A stretch of 64,000 bases of DNA from Clavelina lepadiformis. Lineage: Eukaryota; Chordata; Ascidiacea; Aplousobranchia; Clavelinidae. Shown here one piece after another: positions 37,401 to 49,775 of the stretch. The notes below the pieces were generated by a model. That model searched no databases. It had not been told where the DNA came from and saw nothing but the letters and a program-made list of their open reading frames with translations. The position numbers and the translations under genes are program-made. Numbering within the stretch: position 1 is the first letter of the stretch; each line of letters opens with the position of its first letter. The DNA lies in the NCBI RefSeq assembly GCF_947623445.1, contig NC_135241.1, forward strand, positions 2,482,501-2,546,500, written 5' to 3'.

Positions 37401-39762
37401 ACAAAATGAAATAACGTCAGCGTGCGCTTGCCTGTCGTTGGTGACGTGGTAGCTGGTTGCTGTTGTAACCAACTCACATATTTAAAAGCTCTAATTATAC
37501 TTGTATGTCAGGTAACCAGGTGGCGCATTTCACGACAACCAACTATAAGTAAACTCAGTCAGTTATTATTAACATACCTACTGTATGTTAAACTCCACCT
37601 GTCTCGTCCCTTTGGCGTGCATAAGTAATTATGTTACAGCGTGAAAGGTTATTTTTGTTCGAATGTTGGTGTAATATTGGTACATTTTTCTTGTATCTTC
37701 GAAAAACGGCGCAATTCTTATTGATACAAGTAGACTTATAATTTTTTGGACCTAAACCTAATTTGGATTGGTACAAATTTGTAAACTACTATGCTTGGAT
37801 CTAGAAACTTGTTTCATCTTTTTGTAGTCTTCACAAATTTGTGAAATCAATATTTTTAAATTTATATTTTTGTCCTGTTTCCGGATATGTTTGTCGAAAA
37901 AAGGATTAATATTTTAATACAAGCGAAAACTTTGCTAACAAAAACAATTTTTATTTGCTTGAACAAATTTCTAAAAAAATATTTGCATAAAATATTTTGG
38001 TACAAGTGTTAGTTTTTTTGTCAATTGCGGATTTTAAACTAAACATTTGAACCTGAAGCTAAACATTTTAACCCTTTGGACTAAAAAAAAACTTCAAAAT
38101 AAATGCCTTAAATTTTTTAAAGCATCTCAAAAAAGATTTGTAGAAGTTTTGAGAGAGTTACAAGTTTTTAAATTTTCTTTAAATTAATTTAAACTTAAAT
38201 TAAATTTTTTAAACGATAAGAATTTTTGCCGCTGAAATAGTCACCGTTACAAATACTCAGCAAATTCTTGCTTCCTTGCATTCATCTCAGAGAAGGTCAT
38301 GGAGAAGGTTAACTTGATTTCTGATTAAACTCGGATTATATACGTCATGCTAACAGCTGTACAGAATCGTACTGTCAAACTTGCCACTGCTTAATCATTT
38401 GTATACCCATGCTGAAGGTTGGGTATAAGTAATTTATAAAAACAGCAGGTGTTCCTCGTGGATGACAGAAGTTTTATTAGCCTTTAGGTATTCTTCTAAA
38501 ACTTTTCTAAAAGGCAATAGCCGTACCAGTAGCGTACGGAACTGGTACTGTTTTGCTGTACAAAACCCAGCACCAGCAGTGCGTGAGACGAAATACGCGT
38601 TGGGATTAAGTTAAGTTCAGAACTAACTTTGCTTATTTTTAAACAGTTTGTATTTAGTCTTAAGTTACACCTATTTGTGGTTTGATAGCCGCGCTAACAT
38701 TCCACCGCTACGTTGCCACCCCAGTTAACATTTTGCACGTTTTAAGTTTGTTTGACTTTCGTTCACAGACTGTTTGTATAAGCATATATCAGCTTTAATG
38801 TGCTGTAACAATGTGAGCACCGTACTTTCTCACAGTCAGTGGCGAAAAAATAAAGAACATGGTACAAAATTACACATCCAACTTTCAGCTTGCATGGTCT
38901 GATACAGCGAGTAATCGCTGTATGTTATTGCCACGCTTGACTGCGTACGACAGCAGCCTTCGCATTCCTGGTGCTACAATCATTTACGTCGAAAGCGTTG
39001 CTGGTGGTGGTGCGAGCAGTTATAGTGCTGGTGCTTGCAGTGCCTTGTTTACTTTGTATGGCAGAGTTAACAGGATTCTGTTGCATGTAACTGCGACTGA
39101 TTGGAAGGGAAGACAAAGCGGAGAACTTATGAAAAACATTTATTTTGTAATTGTTATTTACATTATGCGAAACATACAGCTGTAGTGAAAGCGTTTTCTA
39201 AATAGAAGTCAGGAAATATAGAGTGCTAGTTTAGCAGGCCGTGCACAGTAAGTTAATGGTGTAGGTAACAGTAGCTAATTAACTAGCATATACGCTAAAA
39301 CTGCTGCTTTGTATGACCGTTGTTAAATGTTATGTACTCTATCAAGCTGACGTATGTTTTCCGAATCGTGTCAAACAATAACATAATACTGTATCAGAGC
39401 AATGTGTCAGGGTTTGTGCTTGTAGTTCTCAGAGGCAGTCGGGTAAAAATAGTGGAATGAAAAACAATTTTCTTACATCGAAGCAATTTTTAGTTGTCGT
39501 TCACCGACAAGTCTTCACTGCACACATATAATCGGTCTTAAACAGCGAAATATTGTTCCGGAAATTACACACTGCGTCGCCCGTATCCGCTGTTCTAATG
39601 TGCTAGTAAACGACTCTATCTATCAACATTTTTGGTTAAGTTTAAGTTATTTGTTCGGTGGGGATATCAACCTATGCTTTACCCAGTATGGGAACAGTAA
39701 CTTTATTAATCTTTTTACGTTGCTCTAAGGACAGATTTAGGTGCTATAACGACCATATTAAT
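34500..39762. other. Divergent spacer, RABAC1 to four-TM gene
   Basis: About 5.3 kb with no recognised gene. It holds three near-copies of gagacttttac at about 36911-36947, an inverted repeat at 37180-37196/37216-37231 (gtaaatatttggcgttc type), and a very AT-rich tract at about 37,800-38,230. Small open frames near 35.4, 37.4 and 38.9 kb lack support. Confidence 0.45.
37180..37231. repeat. Imperfect inverted repeat
   Basis: The arm 37180-37196 (gtaaatatttggcgttc) pairs with 37216-37231 (reverse reads gtaaatgttggcgttc) around a loop of about 19 bases. It could fold as a hairpin in RNA or be a MITE remnant. No flanking duplication was seen. Confidence 0.5.
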
Positions 39763-42700
39763 ATGAAGCGGTTAACGGCTGCGGCAGCCGCAAGTGCTTG
39801 TGTTTTTCTTGGATTAATATTTTTGCTCTACGCGTTTTCATCGTCAAATTGGATATCAACGTGTATGCCTGTTGCGTCACTTATATTGATCCCTAATACG
39901 AATCCGGTTGAAGTATCGTCATACTCTGCTATGCGACATCCGAGCGCACAGCGCCTCAAGAGGGGAGAATACGTCATTCCAGGTGAAAACGAGCGCGACC
40001 TGACGATGAACCGGCAGCTGGAGTCTGAGGTGAGTGTATTGCTGTGCACGCTGTGCAATATGACAATTTGTATTTGCTGTATTTTTTTGGAGAAAATAAA
40101 CGTCTCCCCCTCTCTGTTCTTTCACAATATAGGTTGTAGGACAACTTTGCAACGACTTGTTTGTTAGTGTTATCGGGTCAAATTTGTTGCGAATGTTGGT
40201 GCATTGCAGGATTTCATTATTCCAGCCACCGCATATATTTTGTGGAGCGACTACAGTGCTATGATTAGACAAACGCCAGTTTAATAGAACGCGCGATGCC
40301 AAACCAGATCGCGCATCATGGCACGCTTCCTGGGAAAAGTCATTTACTCAACAGAATTCAATGTTCTCAGCAATCGTGCTTCGTAGTCCTTAGTCATTAT
40401 TACGCACTGCGCATATCGAGCTTTTAGAACAATTACGTAGCCTTTTACTAGTCATATTCCGCTGTCTACCTCAAACCAACGTTGCAAATATCCAAACTAC
40501 GTAATAGCAACCCTATCTATACCCATTTGTGGCGTTTTACATTTGATTTATTTAATATCATATTACAAACAAAACTGGCTTAAACTCTCAAGGCTATTCA
40601 AATTATGGGATATCTCTTGTGCTGTGAGAAATAGGGATCCGTTGAAAAATGTGGTTATATTTGCGCGTATCCCTGAATTATGTTCTAACACAGTAATTCA
40701 GAGAGGTTCATTGCATCGTAGGGCTACGTCACTGAGAATGTGATTACAAAGCCACTGTTCACCAGCTGACATTATTGTGTCAAACGATATCACGATATTA
40801 ATTTTTCCTTCTTTTATGAGCAACGGTTGTTAATAATAAGTGATGTTAACGATTTTCTATTGGCTTGCCGCATTCAAAAATTGGCTTATGGTATCTGGCA
40901 AATACACCACATATTGATTTAATAATTTCCAATATTTACCACGACCTGGTTATTTCTGTTCCAGGATGTAATTGTAATCACATACGATTACGTGGGCGAG
41001 CTATTTGTTCTATGATCTACAACAGCGTGGTCCAACTTCTTTTCATCGCGGGCCAAAATCAAAAAAATTTTTATCTTGCGGGCCAATGTTTTTAAATTAG
41101 AACTGAAGAAATGTGAAATTAGAACTGAAGAACAATGTGACATTGATATTAGAACTGAAATTAGAATAGTTCAAAATTTAGCTATTAAATGCTGATCAAT
41201 GTGACATCAGCGGTCGAGGTTCTTCCTCGACAATAGCGACTATCAAAGCTGACTATCAGTTCGCGGGCCAAAAAATCGGTGCTCGCGGGCCAACTTTGGC
41301 CCGCGGGCCTGCAGTTGGACCACGCTGATCTACAACGTTGTAGATTGTAAGTTGAAATCCAATCCAGACCATTCCATTACGAATTGATCTGCCGCAATTA
41401 CAGGAAATTTGTTGAGCATCTTACCCCATCTACGTGGCCTGGTATAGATTCGTCAATGGTGATACGGGCTGCCGATGAATCGTTCATTGCTTGGCGTAGA
41501 ATACCAGAGCAATTCGTCCTCGGTTTGCTTATCGCACAAATTTCTCTGTATGATGTTGATTGGTCTTTGTCTCTTGTCAGAACGTAGAATGAATCATTTG
41601 CACCAGCCCATAATTTCCTCTCCCAGGCAATAAATGCTCCTTATCTTTCGGCGATAGGGAGAGACATCAATCAAGATCGTTTACTTTTGAGGCTATTTAC
41701 CCCACAACCCGTCGCTTTAAAACGACTGTTTTCCAACGCAATCAGTTGAAGTTTTTCTGGAAAAAAATTCCCCAAGCACGCACAAGATCTCTCCAACTCT
41801 TTTGTCTAGGCATTGTGTTTAATAATTAGGCATTGTGTTTAATAATTAATTAATTACTTCACAGACACAACAAAGCAAAGTATGTCTGCGAAATAACCGT
41901 CGAAGAACGCAGGCGCTGCAAGATAAAGACAAAAACAAATCGCCATCCGAGATGTATTTGGCAATAAGCTTTACTGAAGTTTTTGGATGGGATTGAAACC
42001 CGCTTTTACAAAAGAATCAGTGTTGAACAGAGATCCACTCCCTAAACGCTGTTTCAAATTTCAAACGGGGACGATGAAGGGCCTGTTATGGGGTTTTCTT
42101 GTAGACGAGTCGAGACTGGGAGTCCCGGACAATACGCTTTATAACGACGGTTATCGAGAGTTTTGAAGAAGAGTATCGCGTTTCAAAAGCCATACAGATT
42201 ACAATGGCAGACTAAAACAAAAACAAATTTGTAGAAACACGAACAAATGTAAGCTGTTAGCCAAGTTAGTGTCTGTACTTAAGCAGGCATTAAATTAAAA
42301 TGCCCCAGATTTTTAGAACTTCGCTGTGGACGGTTATTGGATTTAACTTGTCTATTATATTCATGTCAAAAACATGCACCTATATGCTGCAACTGAGCGC
42401 TTGAAAGATTTGAACCCGCTTGCTAAGATCGCAATTATTACGTCACCTACAAATGTACCCTTCGTTGTTTACAAACTAATTTCAATACCAATGTTACAAT
42501 TCAAAATACTTTCGTAAAGAAAATGTGTCGCCTATTTTTCAACTTTGCACGAAGCTCGAACTCGGAAATGGTTAGTGACGTAACCGTTAGTCCGTCAATT
42601 TTTTACATTGCAACTGCAAGGAAGGAGAATTTCTTGTAGCGGCGTTGCTTCAAAAAGTTACGCTAGTCTACGAGTTGATTGTGGAATTGTGGAAATTTGT

Positions 42701-45700
42701 TTTTATGAAAGTGCTTTAAACGGTATTGTCAGAGATGAGCTTTATACTGACGCTGGGATGTCCAAGTCGGTATGTATTTTCAGTCTGGAAAAAGTTAAAA
42801 TCTCATCAGTTAAAAACCAGCGAAATGGGCCCAGGATATAATATTTTTTTACCACTCTTAGTGCTGGTTAAACGTTTTAGAATTTCTTTTTTACAACCCC
42901 ATGAAAACACATTTGAAAGTTTTTCAACTGAAACTTGAGTTGAAAGCCACAATGTCAAACGAAGTTTTTCTTGCATTTGATATGACTAACTCTCAGTCTC
43001 TTCATAATGCATCAGAATCTCGTACTGTAGTCTTTTATTCTTTTCTCTCAACCTGTGATTACTGATTAGTCAGAACACAACCGGGAAAATGCCGCTTCCT
43101 GGAAAGCAGTGAAATCACTCTTCCGACAATTGTTTCGCATAAAGAGAGGTTAATCAGGTGTTGAAAAGCCAACGTCTCATGTGAATTTAGTAACTTGGAT
43201 TTTACATTGTGTGTATTGCGTTGTCTGTCTTGCACGAGAGTTGATAACTTCTGCAGAAACGTTTTGTTGCGTTGGGTGTTTTCCAACATTACTTTTTCGT
43301 TTCTATTTTGGTCGCTTTGTGAAATGATACAAAATTATGGCAGTGCAACAATTATAAATACAATCTTTAAATTGGTATAATGTCAATAGCTGTGAATATT
43401 GTCGATTTCTCTTAGTTACTGGAGCTTTTCAGATTTCAGTGAATTGTTTGCTGCGTTTGTTTGTTCGACATTATGGTGACGTAACAGTTATGGTGACGTG
43501 TGTCATTCAAACCGTATTTGTGAATGACAAGTTTGACAGAAAATGACATTTTTATTGAATGACGACCATTCCATCGTTGTTTTAGCAAGATGCTGGTATT
43601 TCAACCAAGCTAAAATAAACATTTTTATCCTTTTTGTTTGGCAGAAAAACTGGATTTCAAACAAACTAAACGATTTAAAACTTTGTGCCACGCAAGGTTA
43701 TTTCGAATATTGTATCTCTGGAGATGGCTTCTTTCAGGTCGGCGACTACAGATTATGCGTAAGCACCAACGGTAAGTCTGCATAGATTGTTGAAAGATCC
43801 CGGTTGGGGTTGGGTCCGTATTGTAACCATTGAAACGGCGTATGTATAAGAAACCCACCACTTAATAAAATTTTTGTTTATAACTACGGCTGCTGGTTGA
43901 AATCCCTATAAAATGTAAACGTTATTGTACACTGCATTACGTAATAACTGCTTAGATATTAGAGGGTATAATATGGAGGTAAACTGCAACAAAAATACAT
44001 CTTACTTTCCAAAACTGCATGTGTCGGTAATTTGAAGATGATAACTCACGTCGGCTAGGCATACGCTTGAAACCCATGTATACATTGATTACCTTACAAA
44101 AGGTGTGTTACGGTGTGCACATTTTATGAGCAAACAATGGTACTTTATTACACAGTGCCTGGGCGGGTTTGGAGCCAATCAGAAAAGCTCACCGTGACCG
44201 CCATCATCTTCACAAGTCTAGTTTCAGTCGCTTCGATAGTCCTACTCTTTATCGTCATCCGTGGTTCTTTACAGCGGGTCTACCCCAGGGTCACCGACGT
44301 GTGCATCAATATAGTTGCCGTTGTTACGTTTATTGGAGGTAAGAATTAAAATAATTGTGACCTTTACGAACATAAATATACACCAACCGCAAGTTAGATT
44401 AAGCTCACATAACGCTAGACATTGCTTTACTACGCTCCGTATTTCCTATCACCCGCACGAAACAATCACTGCATGCTTAATCCAAACACCAACGTAAGGA
44501 ATATTGTTGTTACATTGTGACGTCATAATAGCCAAGACGTATGTCATAATAAGTCGGCTTTGTAGCCTAGCGGTAGAGCGGCAGTCCGAAGGAAGACTAC
44601 ACAGCTGCGTCTTAGAAAGACACTCAATGATATGCCAGAACATGGGGGTCTGCTTGCGGCCCCCTTAATTTAAATTTTCACCAGTAGGCTTAAGTTTCTG
44701 TTGAAACAGGCTAAAGCTTGCAGACGATAATCGATATCATAATAAGCTCCAAATTTGTGTTTTTGTTCGAAACATTTTTGTTATTATAAGAATTATTTTG
44801 GCATAATAAGAAGTTATAACTGCTTAACTAACAAGTATTGTTGAAAAAATTTCTCCGGTATCTGCTTCCTGACAATTTTTCTTTGATTCAACTTGTTTTT
44901 GTGCTAGACCCTGTCTTTAAACTTAACATTTTCTTGATAGAAAGATGAAAGAAAGAAATCTGTATTTGAAACCAAATTAATAAAAAAAATTTCCACCAAA
45001 AACTCTAGTCTTTATGACCGACAATCATATACAGACGAACACTTGAACATTCTACTCTCGGTTTCGTGCTTTAATAGAAAGGATTTAGCCCGAGTAAAAT
45101 TCTGATTCTGCTCTGCTCATTAGTGTGTGAATAACAAGTTTTTAGAGCCCGGCGTGTGTTTCTGTTCATTCTAACCAGTTGCTTTGATGTTTTCAGGCAC
45201 AATTTTACTGCTCGGTTTATTACCGGTTGTGGTGCAGTCGAACTTTTACCTGTTTAACACAACCAACTTCTACAACGATATGGTTCATCGTCTCGCCACA
45301 ATTTATTCTGTGGTTATGGAAGTGAATTGGTCGATCAAGGACGGTGATCTTACAGGTAAAACCAGTCGGTTTTCTGCGCCTTAAAAGTGAGTTGCAATCT
45401 GAGTCATATTACCGACTATAAAGGCCTGTGTTAAGGTTTTACCGACGCAAATATGTCAAGTATGTCCGCAATTAATAATGTCGTTAAACGTAGTTAGGAA
45501 CTAAAAATGTTTTTGGCCAGAATTCCAGAAAATTTGCAGGAGCAAATGCTCCATTTACCTCAATGTAGCTACGGCCTAGGAGTATATGAGTGTCACCATT
45601 TTAAATGCGTTTATCAGTGGTTTTATGCTGTATTCATGGCCGCATAATTTTATAACGAATACGAAAGCTGTTTTGGCTTTTTTGTCAATAGACCTCGCCT

Positions 45701-48700
45701 ATATATTACCATCCATTTTGATGTCATCTCCGCAAAATATATAGATTGTGTAATAGAATTTCCATAGAGAAATACTCTTTCCGCTCACATCACGATGCGA
45801 TACATTAGATACGTCGATATACCCTTAGCGCACTGAATCGGAAATTGAAGTATTGATCGGTTGCATTTCATCCAGTCGCAAAGCGTTTCAACGTATGAAT
45901 TATATGATGCTTATATTATCTAGAGCAGGGCTTCCCAAACTTTTTTGCTCGCGACCCCTTTCAAACTTCTGAAGTTTTCCGCGACCCTTCACGTTTAAAT
46001 TGATTAGCAGTGCGAAATATACCTTTGTCATTAGTGACATTTATTGAGATGCAAAGACTGAATTCAAGCAACCAGTACTCAAAGCCTACTTACTACTTTA
46101 CACATATGTAGGCCACTGGAAACAAAAAAAGCACACACATTTATTCAGTGTGATTGGTGCGACTGCTTTCTGCTACAAAGCAAGTCCAGCCGTGGCTCAA
46201 CATCTGCTAATGCTGGTCTCAAGGCGGTTTTAATGTTGATTAGGCTGGAACGATATTTTGTTTTGATTGTATTTTGTACTTCGTGTAAAATTGGTATACG
46301 CTCTGCGACCCCTGACGTTCGTTACGCGACCCCTTGCGGGGTCGCGACCCCCAGTTTGGGAAGCCCTGATCTAGAGCATTGCTGTAAAGAGCATTTTAAG
46401 AAGCTGTAAAAAACATCGCTGCTGGTAAATTGTCTGATTCATTCAAATGTTTGGTATATGCGGATATATTTTACCATTTTCCCCTTTAACCGGTACTTAA
46501 ATTTACAATACTTTATTCATTTCGCTGCATGTTTTGTAACTTTTCAAATTTCAAAATTCAAACATGCACAATTTCCGACACTCGCGTTGAAGATTACGTA
46601 TAGTGCGAACTACCAAAATACTTCAGGGAAATATCATGTCGTGACAAGCTAAACAAAAGAGAAATTTCTCCATACAAGGCATGTCAGCACATTTGGAAAC
46701 GATAGAGTCCACAATACGTCGACTGTGTCAAAACTTTATGGATAAGCATAATGTGATGCGTCACCCGAATAAACGTTGCGAAAAGCCACAAGCGATGCGG
46801 CCTATCCTTCAAGTCGTTTGTTTTTGCTCTTTTCGACCAATGAAAAACGATGAATTGGTTTACTATTCGTATTAATATCAGTAGGAGAAAGTTTGAAAGT
46901 GAAAGTTGCTTTTTCTTAGCACTGCAGGTCGAAACGTATTGTTTGTTGTGATATGATTTGCATGTTAATGGTGCCTTGGAAATTCACTTTCTTAAGCTTT
47001 GTCAGGTTTCACACAACTATTTGTATTCAAACCTGGAAATGCCCATTTTTCGATTTCGGAAAATTACCAGTGATGTCACTCTTTAGTAATTTGTTCAACA
47101 TTTTCTTGTTTCTTTGAGTAAAAGAAAAATGTCGCCAGTTACAACAATTAAGGCTCATGCAGTCGACCCAAATTTATCATTCAAATAAGCTGTTTATTAA
47201 TGTGAACAACCAATATTTCATATGTCTATTTTCTTCATTGTAGCGTTGTCGAAGGGTACCTGTCCACGTAGACGTTAAACTATAGTTCGAAGGTGTATGC
47301 ATGCGGCTTTTGAAAGCATTTTCTTGTCGCGGTACGTACGTTGTGTTTATTGCTAGATCTCCCAGGAGTCGGACGGACGCTGTTCATAAAATATTAATTC
47401 TCAAAATTGATACGGTGCATTGCGGATTTTAATTTTTACTGAGCCAAAGGGTACGCATCGAGGGTACAAAGAATTGTTAAAATCGACAGTTTTTATGGAA
47501 AATACTTTATATGGAAATAATGTCTCGGAGAGTTCTATAAGCACAAGACAAATCTCCTATCCCGCTCCCATCTAATGCAAATAGCATATATTTGAATGAA
47601 ATTATCATACCGGGTAATTTTGAACATTGGTACAATGAGATCGTTTCTCCCAAGCGTCCAAAGAAAACGCCTTAACAATTTTCTTATCTTGTCAACGTTG
47701 TGGACATACGGTTGCTCGCCAACTTGTAAACATACCTACTCCGGGATATAATCCAAGTACACAAAAAATAGTATAATTGAATTCCAATTCAATCCAAAAT
47801 TCCGGTATTTTCATATAATTTTCATATAATTTTAAATTTTTGAGCAATAGTTTCATTTTATTTATAAGATTGTTATTGCAAAGTTACTTTGATCATTTCC
47901 GGCCTAAGATTTAGATAAGAGAGATGCCCGAATGTAGAGTACAAAGTGTTCGTTTGTCAAAGTGTCTGCCTATAGCTTCAGACGTGGTTCCAGTCACCAG
48001 CAGATTAATTGACAGAACTTTTCAACCAACTTGTCAGAAGCTAAATAACGCAGTGAATCGTGTGGTTACATGTGTCAAAATTGCGTTTTGCTTCTCATAA
48101 CCTTTCTATACCGAGCAACAGAAGACCAACCGCTTCACACAGCAACACATTTTTTAGTTAAATTTGAATGATGAATTATGATTTTCCATCTGCGCAACCT
48201 CCCAGCAACCTACCGTCTGCGTTGTTAATTTACTTTAAGGAAAATCGGTGGGAATTTAGTCCTATGTCAACAACCTTTTTGTTATCGACAATTGCGAATT
48301 ACGAACCATATTCAAAGAATTTCGAAGATCTTTTTTAGAAGTTTCCACCGTGGCATAATTTACTTAATACAGGTGGACATATTTGCTCGGCTCGATGAAA
48401 GATGACTCCGTTACTATTACTTAATCATATAGATAATGGCCACACAAGACCCATGCTGGGGCTATGCTGTTGATCATGAATTTTGTAAAGGCCTTGTCCG
48501 TTTTGTGTGTGTGGGATATCGTCACGTTTTGTGTATTTGCTTGCTTCCCGCCGGTTTCAACGTATTTTTTGTTTCTAACCGTACGCTATTGTTTAACCTG
48601 CATCGTATCAGTCGCCAGAGTCCAAGACAAACACGATTTTTTATGTTGGTTTTTAGTTGGTGTTGGCTGGTTTTTTAGGTCTGCAAAAGCAGTAAAAAAC

Positions 48701-49775
48701 AAAGTTATTATCAGAATATATGAAAAATTTATTGACGTTGTAACCCACTCCTAGAGATACAACGACGGCTTGAGATCCTGTTTAGATTCAACACTGCCTT
48801 GTAGGTTTGTTGGTATAACCTTGGCAGCATGGCTTGTGGCTTGGTTGATGCCAGAAATAGATCGCTAATTGACTTACGTTTTCTTTAGCCATGTTTTATT
48901 TTCCCAAGCACCCGATGTGTCAACGATTACAATTGTTTGCTGCGCGTCACACCAAGTGGATACCGGCTCTCTTGTTATTGAAAATCGACTTCTTTTATTT
49001 GTCGTGGATGCGGTTTTTCAAGATTAGTCCGGTTCGTGTTTAATGGCTTATGTCTCCCAGCAGTTTGAATGACAACGACAAACGAAATCTGATCAAAGAA
49101 AGCTGTGTCATGCTTATTAATGTGCGCGGACAATGGTGTTTACTTTCCATGCCACAAGAGCCGCTTAAGTAGCTTTGAAATCTCTTTAGATTGAGAATAG
49201 GAATAATATGCACTTGATATGCTTTTACCGGATCACACTTAGGTGACAGACGACGGAGAATTGGATTATGACGTTCGCTCACGTGCCGCGCGGCAATGTT
49301 TGTGATACGGGTGGTTGGCGCCATTTTTCTTCTGACAAAGATATTTTTTATTGCTTGAATTTTTTTGTGCGCCTAATAACCATTTTATGTTTTACCAACT
49401 AAGTTGTCAAAGATTTTCCGCACTTCAGCATATATAATGACGTCATATAGTAAGTAAGTGCGTAATGGATTTAAACAAAATTTAAGAAATTCTTTTGAAT
49501 ATCTTGTGCTTGTGAATACTTAATGGCTTCGGCCAACAGCAAGACTCCAGTCAAACCCCGGCCACTTCATGATTTGTCTTTTGTTTTCAGACGTGCAAGC
49601 TTGGGCAAGGACAGTTGTGGCGAACATGACTGACCTAGGCCTGGACAGAGACTTCTACCTAGCCCTGACCTCAGCCGTCCTACTGTACACGGCCTGTTGC
49701 TGCCTCCTCTTACGATCAAAAGACGAACCCGAACGCCCGCCAAGCCCTTCCCGATTTATGCACAAGCAAAGCTAG
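39763..49775 (+). CDS. Unassigned four-transmembrane protein, claudin/PMP22-like layout
   Basis: Five exons: 39763-40029, 43645-43771, 44156-44338, 45197-45355, 49591-49775; all GT-AG, phases agree, 306 residues. Hydrophobic segments lie at about 9-28, 143-166, 181-205 and 267-286. They leave a long first extracellular-type loop (about 115 residues), a short 2-3 link, a second loop of about 60 residues and a short cytosolic tail with Pro-Ser. Loop 1 starts SSSNWISTC and later has three cysteines in LCATQGYFEYC and RLC; loop 2 has a FNTTNF glycosylation-like site. This is the claudin/PMP22/TMEM178/GSG1-like arrangement, but the GLW-C-C motif of claudins is absent and I cannot name the family. 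The introns of 3.6 and 4.2 kb are the longest in the window and hold MITEs. Junctions rest on splice consensus and phase only. Confidence 0.75.
41023..41327. mobile_element. hAT MITE with intact target duplication
   Basis: The ends cagcgtggtccaact and their inverted match enclose 305 bases with gcgggcca phrases near both ends. The exact 8-base duplication atctacaa flanks it (41015-41022, 41328-41335). Inside, attagaactgaa recurs about four times. It lies in intron 1 of the four-TM gene. Confidence 0.88.
41807..41846 (+). repeat. 20-bp tandem duplication
   Basis: The unit taggcattgtgtttaataat occurs twice in a row without change. It is probably a recent slippage or repair duplication in an intron. 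Confidence 0.8.
44562..44672 (+). mobile_element. Possible tRNA-like SINE
   Basis: The phrase tagcctagcggtagagcggc fits a pol III box A very well, and a tRNA-like head precedes it. No convincing box B or tRNA cloverleaf follows, so it is more likely a degraded tRNA-derived SINE than a tRNA gene. It lies in intron 3 of the four-TM gene. Confidence 0.35.
45926..46368. mobile_element. hAT MITE with intact target duplication
   Basis: The ends cagggcttcccaaact are perfect inverted repeats, with gcgaccc blocks just inside. Both flanks carry atctagag (45918-45925, 46369-46376). The element is 443 bases, has no transposase, and lies in intron 4 of the four-TM gene. Confidence 0.9.

Noticed and set aside
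38859-39185. 108-codon frame with an ATG
   Set aside because: Low-complexity Gly/Ser/Ala stretch, no recognisable domain, no splice or conservation evidence, and an overlapping antisense frame.
48436-48754. Two overlapping hydrophobic open frames in intron 4 of the four-TM gene
   Set aside because: Hydrophobicity comes from T-rich sequence read in two frames at once; neither shows family motifs or a good start context.
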